28,887 nt of DNA, from IMG/VR virus record IMGVR_UViG_3300048113_000292, positions 1 through 28,887 of that record; one strand, 5' to 3'. This document shows, piece by piece, positions 12,324 through 18,912 of this stretch; within the stretch, counting starts at the first letter, position 1, and each line of letters begins with the position of its first letter. Under the pieces are notes generated by a model. The model was not told the origin of the DNA, ran no database searches, and worked only from the letters and a program-made list of their open reading frames with translations. Source of the DNA: a virus. The translations under genes were made by a program, and so were the position numbers.

Positions 12324-13206
12324 ACCGCCACTCAACAAGGATTACATAACCTATCACATAGAGTCCTCTCAAGCTAAAGATATAGATCCAAGCAACGATT
12401 GCTTGAGGTATGTCGCAAACCGATTTGAACTCAACATTGAGCAGCGTTATTGGTTAGCGTTCTTGTTTGGCACTTGCTACTCAGCAACTATGGTCTACTA
12501 TGTCTACAACGAGTTCCCTGATTATGAGAATGTGAATGTGGACCGCCTTCAGAGATGGTGGGACCAAAACAAACACAAAACCCTCTTTCAAACGGACCGC
12601 CTCAGGGTAAAGACTCAAGACAAGTTTGTTGAGACCTTCGTCAGTTACAAGAATCTGCTCTCAGGAAGATCTCAGGCAGAACACTTTGCTTCACTAAAGC
12701 AACCAACGGTTCAGAACACCTACGACAACTGCTATTCAAACCTCTCTCAAATAAAGAACTTCGGGAGGTTCACTATGTTCATTTACCTTGAGATGGTCCA
12801 TGTGCTAACAGGATACGAGTTAGAACCAACACACCTAGATCTAAAGAACGCAGAGAGTTGTCGTAACGGACTCGTGTATCACTTAGGACACTATGAGTTA
12901 GATACGCACGGAAACGACAGGAAACTTACTAAAAAGCACATAGACTACCTTCAGTACAAGTTCAAGGAACTCAAGCGACAGATTGAGCAACACGATATCC
13001 AACACACCAACATCTGGAATATAGAAACAACCCTTTGCGCCTACAAGAAGTACGAGAAAGGGAAGAGGTACATAGGATACTATATTGACAGACAAAAGAA
13101 AGAGATTGAGAAGATGCAGAACAATGTGAGTGAAGGAGTTGATTGGAGTCCTCTTTGGGACTTCAGACAAGAAACATACGACAGAAAATGGCTCAAAGAA
13201 TTATAG
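12313..13206 (+). CDS. Base-hypermodification transferase-type protein (ADDT / HMUDK_hel / aGPT-PPlase-like)
   Basis: 297 aa from ATG 12313; a TTG two codons upstream is unlikely. It is all-helical, with phrases I associate with phage proteins annotated as amino acid:DNA transferase or 5-hmdU DNA kinase helical domain: YNEFPDY at 65-71, LFQTDRLRVK at 91-100, FGRFTMFIYLE at 150-160, NAESCRNGL at 179-187, NIETTLCAYKK at 236-246, RYIGYYIDRQ at 252-261 and WDFRQE at 282-287. Proteins of these groups are derived from helix-hairpin-helix glycosylases and replace the phosphate on 5-phosphomethyl-dU in DNA by an amine or amino acid, or assist the kinase. I cannot decide which clade this is. The kinase gene starts 19 nt before its end. 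Confidence 0.65.
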   Translation: MKVRPPLNKDYITYHIESSQAKDIDPSNDCLRYVANRFELNIEQRYWLAFLFGTCYSATMVYYVYNEFPDYENVNVDRLQRWWDQNKHKTLFQTDRLRVKTQDKFVETFVSYKNLLSGRSQAEHFASLKQPTVQNTYDNCYSNLSQIKNFGRFTMFIYLEMVHVLTGYELEPTHLDLKNAESCRNGLVYHLGHYELDTHGNDRKLTKKHIDYLQYKFKELKRQIEQHDIQHTNIWNIETTLCAYKKYEKGKRYIGYYIDRQKKEIEKMQNNVSEGVDWSPLWDFRQETYDRKWLKEL

Positions 13207-13703
13207 CGATAGGCGGTGAACCCGCAACAGGCAAATCAACCCTGATGAAGAGAATCATTAAGCAGCATATGCCTCTCAAAACATTCTCTTACGGATTGGT
13301 AAAGGGATTGTACTCTCAAGAGCACAATGTTTACTTCATAGGGATCTACGACAACTCAGTGTTCTGCGGAACAGATAAGCTAAGTATGGCGGTTCAACCC
13401 GTCTTTGTTAAGCTACTGAACAAGATGCCTGACGCAACATTTGTGTTTGAAGGCGATAGGCTCTTCAATCAAAGCCTCTTTGATCAGAAAGAATGCGAGA
13501 TATATGTGCTTGAGGTTAACGATGATGTGCTGAAAGCGAGACACGAAAAGAGAAACGACAATCAAACAGAACAATTCAAGAGAGCGAAGAGAACAAAGGT
13601 TCAAAACATAAAGGATAAGAACACCTTCACTTTGCTTCCAAACAACACGGCAGAACAAACTGAAGAGTGTTACAAAACAATCCTAAAAGCGATAAAACAA
13701 TGA
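13188..13703 (+). CDS. 5-hmdU DNA kinase-like P-loop kinase
   Basis: 171 aa from ATG 13188; an upstream TTG at 13143 is rejected. Walker A is GGEPATGKST (residues 9-18). The phrase YDNSVFCGTDKLSMAVQP (54-71) and the Walker-B-like FVFEGDRLFN (85-94) match the kinase family of hypermodified phages that phosphorylates 5-hydroxymethyl-dU within DNA. A basic C-terminal helix with Arg/Lys (HEKRNDNQ, KRAKRTKV) may form the lid and contact DNA. It is short and lacks a fused helical domain, which is apparently supplied by the preceding gene. The stop overlaps terS as ATGA, so cassette and packaging genes are transcribed together. Confidence 0.75.
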   Translation: MAQRIIAIGGEPATGKSTLMKRIIKQHMPLKTFSYGLVKGLYSQEHNVYFIGIYDNSVFCGTDKLSMAVQPVFVKLLNKMPDATFVFEGDRLFNQSLFDQKECEIYVLEVNDDVLKARHEKRNDNQTEQFKRAKRTKVQNIKDKNTFTLLPNNTAEQTEECYKTILKAIKQ

Positions 13704-14035
13704 ACAAAACCGAACAACATAAAAAAGCATTACTTGAAGCCCTTGAAAAGTCTCTTGGAGTAGTTACCTCAGCGTGTAAAACAGTTGGTGTAGGTCGCAC
13801 TACATTCTATCAATGGATGAAGGATGATGAGAAGTTTGCTGAAGCAGTAAGGGACATTGAGAACATCGCTTTGGACTTTGCTGAAAGTCAACTGCATCAA
13901 CAGATATCAGGAGGCAATTCAACCGCAACAATCTTCTACCTGAAGACAAAAGGCAAGAAGAGAGGGTATGTTGAGAGACAAGAGATAGCCCATGAGGGGC
14001 TTCGGACCTTTGAGATAGAAGAGGTGGATGAGTAA
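13700..14035 (+). CDS. terS: Small terminase subunit
   Basis: 111 aa from ATG 13700. The N-terminal ~45 residues form a helix-turn-helix of the phBC6A51/transposase-like type (SLGVVTSACKTVGVGRTTFY followed by QWMKDDEKFAEAV). A middle helical part (DFAESQLHQQISGG) is suited to ring assembly, and the C-terminal tail is acidic. TerS recognises the packaging site and regulates the large subunit. It lies directly before terL with an 8-nt overlap, and motif and position agree. Confidence 0.85.
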   Translation: MNKTEQHKKALLEALEKSLGVVTSACKTVGVGRTTFYQWMKDDEKFAEAVRDIENIALDFAESQLHQQISGGNSTATIFYLKTKGKKRGYVERQEIAHEGLRTFEIEEVDE

Positions 14036-15182
14036 GATACGAGTCAACAAAGTCTACGGACACTTAAACAAGTCTGATAAGAAGATCGTTGTTGAGCAGG
14101 GCGGAACACGCTCAGGAAAGACATACAACATCCTCTTATGGATTATCTTTCACTACTGCGGGAAGAATGTGGGCAAGACAATTACGATCGCTAGAAAGAC
14201 CTTTCCTGCGGTCCGATCATCCGTCATGAGAGATTTCATTGAGATCCTAAAAGGATCGGATCTATACAGAGAAGAGAGTCACAACAAATCAAATCACGAA
14301 TACATGCTCAACGGGAATATGGTTGAGTTCATCTCAATGGATCAACCTCAGAAGATCAGAGGGAGAAAGCGTGACTTAGCATTCCTGAATGAAGCTAATG
14401 AATTGACCTTTGAGGATTGGCAACAAATCGTATTCCGTACCAACGGCAGGATCATTCTTGACTACAACCCTTCAGATACATTCCATTGGATCTACGACAG
14501 GGTGATACCAAGAGATGACGCAGACTTCTATCAGACTACTTACAGAGACAATCCCTTTTTAGATCCTACGATCATTCAGGAGATAGAGAGACTAAAGGAA
14601 ACGGATGAGCATTATTGGAGAGTATACGGATTGGGAGAGAGGGGAACAAACAGAGCGCAGGTGTTTCAGTTTACCACCGTTCAGCAGATCCCTGTTACTG
14701 CTAAGTTTCTTTCCTTTGGTCTTGATTTCGGATTCACTAACGATCCTAGTGCGTTGGTCGGATGCTACCAAGAAGGTGACAACCTCTATTTCAAGGAACT
14801 TCTTTATTCAACTAACCTCACCAATCAGGATCTTGACAGAGAGTTCAGGAAATTAGAGATAGGCAGGTATGACGAGATCTTTGGAGATTCATCAGAACCT
14901 AAGAGCATTGAAGAACTTCACAGGATGGGATGGAACATCAAGCCAACTCAAAAAGGTGCTGACTCTGTTAACGCAGGAATTGATATGCTCAAGAGGTATA
15001 AGATCCATATCACAGGAAGCAACCTGATGAAGGAGATGGAGAACTACAAGTGGCTTGAAGACAAGAACGGAAACTTGCTGAACAAACCTGAAGACAAGTG
15101 GAATCACTTGATAGATGCCCTGAGATACGGGGTGTATAATAAATTAAGCAAACCTAATTATGGAAGGTACACAATCCGTTAG
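14028..15182 (+). CDS. terL: Large terminase subunit (ATPase/nuclease)
   Basis: 384 aa. Walker A is GGTRSGKT (25-32) and Walker B is LAFLNE (117-122) with the catalytic Glu; IILDYNPSD (142-150) is the coupling region. The RNase-H-like nuclease half shows GLDFGFTNDPSAL (231-243, first Asp 233), GDSSEPKSIEEL and HLIDALRYG with the later acidic residues. It packages DNA into proheads and cuts it into genome lengths. Length is somewhat short but within the range of this family (Terminase_3/6 type). The stop lies 23 nt inside the tail-chaperone gene, an unusual neighbour because portal genes normally follow terL. Confidence 0.95.
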   Translation: MSKIRVNKVYGHLNKSDKKIVVEQGGTRSGKTYNILLWIIFHYCGKNVGKTITIARKTFPAVRSSVMRDFIEILKGSDLYREESHNKSNHEYMLNGNMVEFISMDQPQKIRGRKRDLAFLNEANELTFEDWQQIVFRTNGRIILDYNPSDTFHWIYDRVIPRDDADFYQTTYRDNPFLDPTIIQEIERLKETDEHYWRVYGLGERGTNRAQVFQFTTVQQIPVTAKFLSFGLDFGFTNDPSALVGCYQEGDNLYFKELLYSTNLTNQDLDREFRKLEIGRYDEIFGDSSEPKSIEELHRMGWNIKPTQKGADSVNAGIDMLKRYKIHITGSNLMKEMENYKWLEDKNGNLLNKPEDKWNHLIDALRYGVYNKLSKPNYGRYTIR

Positions 15183-15810
15183 AATAGAAATACCTGAAAC
15201 CTTATCAGATGTTAAGTTGTCTGCGTACAAAAGGTTCATTCTCTTAGCAAACGAAGAGAACGGAGATGAGTTGGCGTTGCATCAGTTCTGCGGACTGAAT
15301 CCTGCTCAACAGGAGGGGATGAAGAAGAAGGATCTTGATATGATCAGAAACAAGATAGGTGAAATGCTTGTTGAAAAACCCGCCTTGACTAAGGCGTTTT
15401 CCTTCAAAGGGAAGGAGTACGGATTCCATCCCAAGATAGAAGACATATCAATGGGGGAATATATAGATCTTGAAGAGTACCTTAAGGATCCGTATAAGAA
15501 CGCAGAGAAGGTTTTAGGTGTGTTGTATAGACCTATCACAAACAAGGTCTTTGGAAGGCACGAGATTGAGAATTACAACCCAGAGATTCACGATGGGTTA
15601 GGCTTTCAAGACTTATCTGCTGACATCTTTTTAGGTTGTCTGCTTTTTTTTTATCGTATCGTGACAGAATTACAAATAACTTTTCTTCAATCTTTGGAGA
15701 AGGAGGAGAAGAAGGATATGACACTCAATCTCAATTCAGAAGAAAATGGGGATGGTATGGAGCGGTACATCAAATTGCTCAAGGCGATCTCTTACGATTT
15801 GACAAAGTAA
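15160..15810 (+). CDS. Tail assembly chaperone, zero-frame product
   Basis: 216 aa in the zero frame. The N-terminal sequence RIEIPETLSDVKLSAYKRF and the GEYIDLEEYL / VLGVLYRPI segments resemble tail-assembly chaperones of siphoviruses (lambda G-like), which coat the tape measure before tube assembly. A run of nine T residues (15644-15652) supplies the slippery heptamer T TTT TTT in frame (codons at 15646 and 15649). A -1 shift there joins this frame to one ending at 15902, giving a ~247-aa G-T-like fusion. The order TerL to chaperone, well before the tape measure, is unusual. Confidence 0.75.
   Translation: MEGTQSVRIEIPETLSDVKLSAYKRFILLANEENGDELALHQFCGLNPAQQEGMKKKDLDMIRNKIGEMLVEKPALTKAFSFKGKEYGFHPKIEDISMGEYIDLEEYLKDPYKNAEKVLGVLYRPITNKVFGRHEIENYNPEIHDGLGFQDLSADIFLGCLLFFYRIVTELQITFLQSLEKEEKKDMTLNLNSEENGDGMERYIKLLKAISYDLTK
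15644..15652 (+). other. Slippery T9 run for -1 programmed frameshift
   Basis: Nine T residues. The zero-frame codons are CTT TTT TTT TAT, giving a perfect X XXY YYZ heptamer (T TTT TTT) at 15645-15651. The -1 frame is open from well upstream to 15902, and the zero frame is open to 15810, as expected for lambda G/GT-type recoding. No obvious stimulatory stem-loop was found by eye. Confidence 0.75.
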
Positions 15811-15902
15811 CTGAATTACCTCTGAGGACCGCACTCACTTATTTAGAGTATGAGATAGACAAAGCTGAGGTGGAAAGATCTTTGATCAAAAAAAATAGTT
15901 AA
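15651..15902 (+). CDS. Tail assembly chaperone, -1 frameshift extension
   Basis: This is the downstream frame entered by a -1 shift on T TTT TTT; it adds 83 residues after residue 164 of the zero-frame product. It contains KWGWYGAVHQIAQGDLLRFD and TALTYLEYEIDKAEVE, the pattern W-(x)n-LAxGDxxxxDxVxxLxxxxxLxxLxYE seen in the C-terminal T part of chaperone fusions. An ATG at 15636 in this frame could in principle start it alone. The slippery run and family precedent favour frameshifting. Confidence 0.75.
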   Translation, partial: LSYRDRITNNFSSIFGEGGEEGYDTQSQFRRKWGWYGAVHQIAQGDLLRFDKVTELPLRTALTYLEYEIDKAEVERSLIKKNS

Positions 15903-15968
15903 AATTTTATTTTGATAACTCAAAAAGTATTTAGAGATTAGCGGTGTTGAAACGATAAAACAAGAGAG

Positions 15969-16229
15969 ATGAAGACATTTAACGAGTACGCATTTTTAGA
16001 AGATTTAAAAGATACTATTGAGCAGAGCGATTCAGGCGATGTTTGGGATCTGATCCATCAAGAGATTGACAGAGAATGTATCTACTACGCAGACTGCTTT
16101 GAGATCGTTCGTGCGTTGCACATTACCGATTGGAAGGATAACGAGTTTGGAGAGATCACGAGCATAACGCAACTAGCGTTTGTGTCTTTGTATGAGTTCG
16201 TTTCTGAGAACCTTGAAATACCTGCGTGA
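15969..16229 (+). CDS. 86-aa acidic hypothetical protein
   Basis: ATG at 15969 follows ACAAGAGAG after a 66-nt noncoding gap, so a promoter is likely just upstream. The product is acidic and helical (EYAFLEDLKDTIEQSDSG; LYEFVSENLEIPA), with no membrane segment. It is the first of three small coupled genes between the tail chaperone and a terminator. Small size, acidity and position are compatible with a host-takeover or DNA-mimic type protein, but nothing specific is recognised. Confidence 0.6.
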   Translation: MKTFNEYAFLEDLKDTIEQSDSGDVWDLIHQEIDRECIYYADCFEIVRALHITDWKDNEFGEITSITQLAFVSLYEFVSENLEIPA

Positions 16230-16435
16230 TGAATTTATACGAAAAGTTAAGCCCAGAGGCGATTAAGGTGTTAGATCAGGAGATGATTAAGTATCCGTAT
16301 TCAACAACCGCCTTGATAAGCGGATTGAAGGAAAACCGATATTGCTTAGACCTAACATTGAATCAATGTCACAGAGTAGCAGCGGTGTTCGGTTTTGAAT
16401 GCACATTAACTAACATTATAAACTTCTTTGAGTAA
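16229..16435 (+). CDS. 68-aa hypothetical protein
   Basis: ATG 16229 shares one base with the previous stop (TGATG); a GTG one codon upstream is the alternative. It is helical with cysteines at three spaced positions (YCLDL, QCHRV, ECTLT). The downstream gene begins with a one-base TAATG overlap. Its function is unknown. Confidence 0.55.
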   Translation: MNLYEKLSPEAIKVLDQEMIKYPYSTTALISGLKENRYCLDLTLNQCHRVAAVFGFECTLTNIINFFE

Positions 16436-16575
16436 TGGGATATTTAGATTGGGAATTAGAAAGCCATCAGTATTATCAAGACACCACTTGTGGAGTTTGC
16501 GGAGAGTCAAAAGATCCTGATTACTATGATTGCAGATGCGAAGAAGAAGAAGATGAAATACATTTAGGTATCTAG
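16435..16575 (+). CDS. 46-aa putative zinc-ribbon microprotein
   Basis: ATG at 16435, TAG at 16573-16575. It contains CGVCGE (C19, C22) and CRC (C33, C35), a CxxC-(x)10-CxC arrangement suited to one zinc ion, followed by an acidic run (EEEEDE). Small zinc ribbons of this kind often contact RNA polymerase or nucleic acids. A terminator follows at 16601. Confidence 0.5.
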   Translation: MGYLDWELESHQYYQDTTCGVCGESKDPDYYDCRCEEEEDEIHLGI

Positions 16576-16600
16576 TGGTGGTTCGCTAGATGGTTTGGTT

Positions 16601-16633
16601 GAGGAGGTCTGTGGTGGATCTCCTCTTTTTTTT
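16601..16633 (+). terminator. Intrinsic terminator before the tail-completion gene
   Basis: Stem GAGGAGGTC (16601-16609) pairs with GATCTCCTC (16617-16625), 9 bp with one G-U pair and a 7-nt loop, followed by eight T residues (16626-16633). A weaker second hairpin, CCCTA/TAGGG (16636-16640 and 16651-16655) with six T residues, follows directly. Together they separate the small-gene operon from the tail operon. A promoter for the tail genes must overlap or follow this. Confidence 0.85.
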
Positions 16634-16667
16634 ATCCCTATTTTTACAGTTAGGGTTTTTTAATTGT

Positions 16668-17123
16668 ATGAAGAAGGGATATTATCAAATAACAGAAGCA
16701 CTTGAGAGTGCTGCGGCAGGAAACGATCAAATCAACCAAGTGACTTGGGGGAACATCTTTGACTTAGATTTCAGGAAAATGGATATGTTCCCGATCGCTC
16801 ACATGATCACGGGTAACGCTACCTTAGGAGAACGGACCATCACTTATGAGTTTGACCTTTTGGTAATGGATATCGTAGATTATAGCAAAGAAGCGAAGGA
16901 CCTCTATGAGGGCAATATGACTAAGCAAGACATCTATCACAGAACTCTTGCCGTCATATCTGAGATCTTAGCCTCTTTCAGAAGAGGTGATCAATACGAT
17001 GCTTACTTTAGATTGACTAACGATCCTGTTGCAGAACCTTTTGATGAAGATATGGAAGCGAATGTTTGCGGATGGAAAGCAACACTTCTAATTGAAGCGA
17101 TGAATCCAAACAACATCTGCTAG
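16668..17123 (+). CDS. Probable tail terminator/completion (neck) protein
   Basis: 151 aa from ATG 16668; a longer frame from 16590 would cross the terminator and is rejected. The product begins MKKGYYQITEALESAAAGND and includes VTWGNIFDLDFRKMDMFPIAHM and a late acidic stretch (EPFDEDMEANVCGWKATLLIEAM). The pattern fits small proteins that cap the tail tube or join head and tail: an alpha/beta fold of about 150 aa, directly before an HK97-gp10-like gene. Assignment rests largely on order and size. Confidence 0.5.
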   Translation: MKKGYYQITEALESAAAGNDQINQVTWGNIFDLDFRKMDMFPIAHMITGNATLGERTITYEFDLLVMDIVDYSKEAKDLYEGNMTKQDIYHRTLAVISEILASFRRGDQYDAYFRLTNDPVAEPFDEDMEANVCGWKATLLIEAMNPNNIC

Positions 17124-17615
17124 ATGACGAACACAGAAAAGGCTTTAGAGCGCTTCGGAAGGTACTTGGTGATAGAGTCTAGAAAGAATCTAACAAGGAA
17201 GAAGAAGAATGTGACTAAGAGCCTATACGACTCTCTAGATTACAAGGTGAAGGCTATGCCAAACTCCTTTGAGTTTGACTTCCTGATGAATGAATATGGT
17301 GAGTGGGTAGATAAGGGAAGAAAGGCAGGAAAGAATCCACCATTCTCACCGATCAGGGAATGGGTTCAGAATCGCAGGATACAATTCAGGGACAACTCTG
17401 GAAAGTTTCAAACATACGATCAGACTGCTTGGGCAGTTGTAGGAGGTATAGGAAGAAACGGCATAGAGGCTTCTCACTTTTATTCAAGACCTTTTAAGCT
17501 AGGATACGATAGATTACCTGATCAGATCGTGGAGGCATACGCATTAGATATAGAGGACTTTTTAGAGTTCACAATAGATAAGTTAAATAAAGAATATAAG
17601 GATGGCAGTAATTAG
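17124..17615 (+). CDS. HK97 gp10-like neck/tail completion protein
   Basis: 163 aa, starting the base after the previous stop. Basic N-terminal helix (RYLVIESRKNLTRKKKNVT), then SLYDSLDYKV, NEYGEWVDKGRKAG, PFSPIREWVQNR and ASHFYSRPFKLG. The YGxxxDKGR and HFxSRPF elements are typical of HK97-gp10/tail-completion family proteins that sit at the head-tail junction. Overlap with the next structural gene is 14 nt. Confidence 0.6.
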   Translation: MTNTEKALERFGRYLVIESRKNLTRKKKNVTKSLYDSLDYKVKAMPNSFEFDFLMNEYGEWVDKGRKAGKNPPFSPIREWVQNRRIQFRDNSGKFQTYDQTAWAVVGGIGRNGIEASHFYSRPFKLGYDRLPDQIVEAYALDIEDFLEFTIDKLNKEYKDGSN

Positions 17616-18912
17616 CCCACAAGGATTAGTATCAGCTAGATCACCGTTGTTTTTCACTTGGGACGGATCAAACAGAGATCGCTTAGATGGAATGGAGTTA
17701 GAGATCTACGCATGGAGCGGTGAGGAATCAGCGAAGCCCTCAACACCTGTTTATACGATTAACAGAACATCAGGATTTGTAGACCTCTTCCCTACTGCTG
17801 ACATTGCTCCTTTGTTGGAGAACGAGTTTGTTAATCGCATCAGCAAGTTGCACAGTGATTCCGTTGTCTACAACTCTCCAAACTCGCAGTTGTTTGTTCA
17901 GATAGATTACGCCTTAGATTGGTTCAACACAGAATCTTCGCCTTCAGGGGCGGGGCAAGACACGGGATCAACAGAGATCTTCATAGTGACTTACGGATAC
18001 GGAAAGTTTGTAGAGGGAGCGAATCACAAGATACAAGGACCGTTGCTTCAGGAAAAGGAGCGATATGCTTACGAGTTGGATGCTTGGATGCTGCCCATAT
18101 ATTTAGGTCTTCGCGGTGAGGGCTTAGACATTATCTACGGATATCGTGACAGGGTTATAGCTGATGGAGGATCCGTTGAGGCTTTGTCTTGTTGCAACAT
18201 AGGACTCGCTAACATTAAGGTGTTGAATGATGATGGAACAAGCTATCAATATGCGGTAACAGAGGCTGATGTATACGAAACAAAAGCAGAAGAGAGAGTG
18301 TTGTTGTTCCCTTCTGGAATTGCGAACCTTTCAAATTGGAAGGCTAATCAAGGATATGGAGGCACTGCGCCTTACAGAACAGATTATTATGATGTTCAGT
18401 TGTTGGACGGATTCAACAATGTGATTGACTCGCTTAGAGTTCACAACGAGTGTGAGCCCAAATACGATCCTGTCTCACTTTACTTCGTGAACAGATACGG
18501 CACTTGGGACTACATAACATTCTTAAAGAGATCTGACAAAGATCTGACATTGGAGAAAGAGAGTTACAGATCAACGACAGGTAATGCTTCGGCATCAGGA
18601 TACACTTGGGGCAATCAAGCAAGGGGAGTTAGGACCTACAACCATCAAGTGACTCACAGAATGACTCTGAACACGGGGTTTGTCTCTGAAGATTACGGTG
18701 AGGTTATGGAGCAACTGCTGATGAGCGAGTATGTGTTGATGATATACGATCGCACAACTGAGAGATCAGGAAGCGAATACGACATATCTCAATCACAAAG
18801 AGCGGTAAACATACAAACAGAATCGCTGAGGCTTCAGAAGCACCTCAATGATAAGACTATCAACTACACGATAGACATTGAGATGGCGAACCCTGAGAAC
18901 GCAATGCTATGA
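17602..18912 (+). CDS. Large structural (tail/baseplate) protein
   Basis: 436 aa, acidic and Tyr/Ser-rich, without signal peptide or membrane segment. It starts MAVISPQGLVSARSPLFFTW and includes ECEPKYDPVSLYFVNRYG and WDYITFLKRSDKD in the second half. A beta-rich composition suggests a virion protein. It is flanked by neck proteins and the long tail protein, with a 4-nt overlap downstream. It may be a distal-tail or baseplate component. No enzymatic motif is visible. Confidence 0.6.
   Translation: MAVISPQGLVSARSPLFFTWDGSNRDRLDGMELEIYAWSGEESAKPSTPVYTINRTSGFVDLFPTADIAPLLENEFVNRISKLHSDSVVYNSPNSQLFVQIDYALDWFNTESSPSGAGQDTGSTEIFIVTYGYGKFVEGANHKIQGPLLQEKERYAYELDAWMLPIYLGLRGEGLDIIYGYRDRVIADGGSVEALSCCNIGLANIKVLNDDGTSYQYAVTEADVYETKAEERVLLFPSGIANLSNWKANQGYGGTAPYRTDYYDVQLLDGFNNVIDSLRVHNECEPKYDPVSLYFVNRYGTWDYITFLKRSDKDLTLEKESYRSTTGNASASGYTWGNQARGVRTYNHQVTHRMTLNTGFVSEDYGEVMEQLLMSEYVLMIYDRTTERSGSEYDISQSQRAVNIQTESLRLQKHLNDKTINYTIDIEMANPENAML

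Noticed and set aside
12313-13206. QueC/archaeosine-type partner for the amidotransferase (7-deazaguanine pathway)
   Set aside because: The protein next to the amidotransferase lacks the SGGxDS ATP-pyrophosphatase motif of QueC/AsnB, and no QueD, QueE, FolE or DpdA-like gene is visible.
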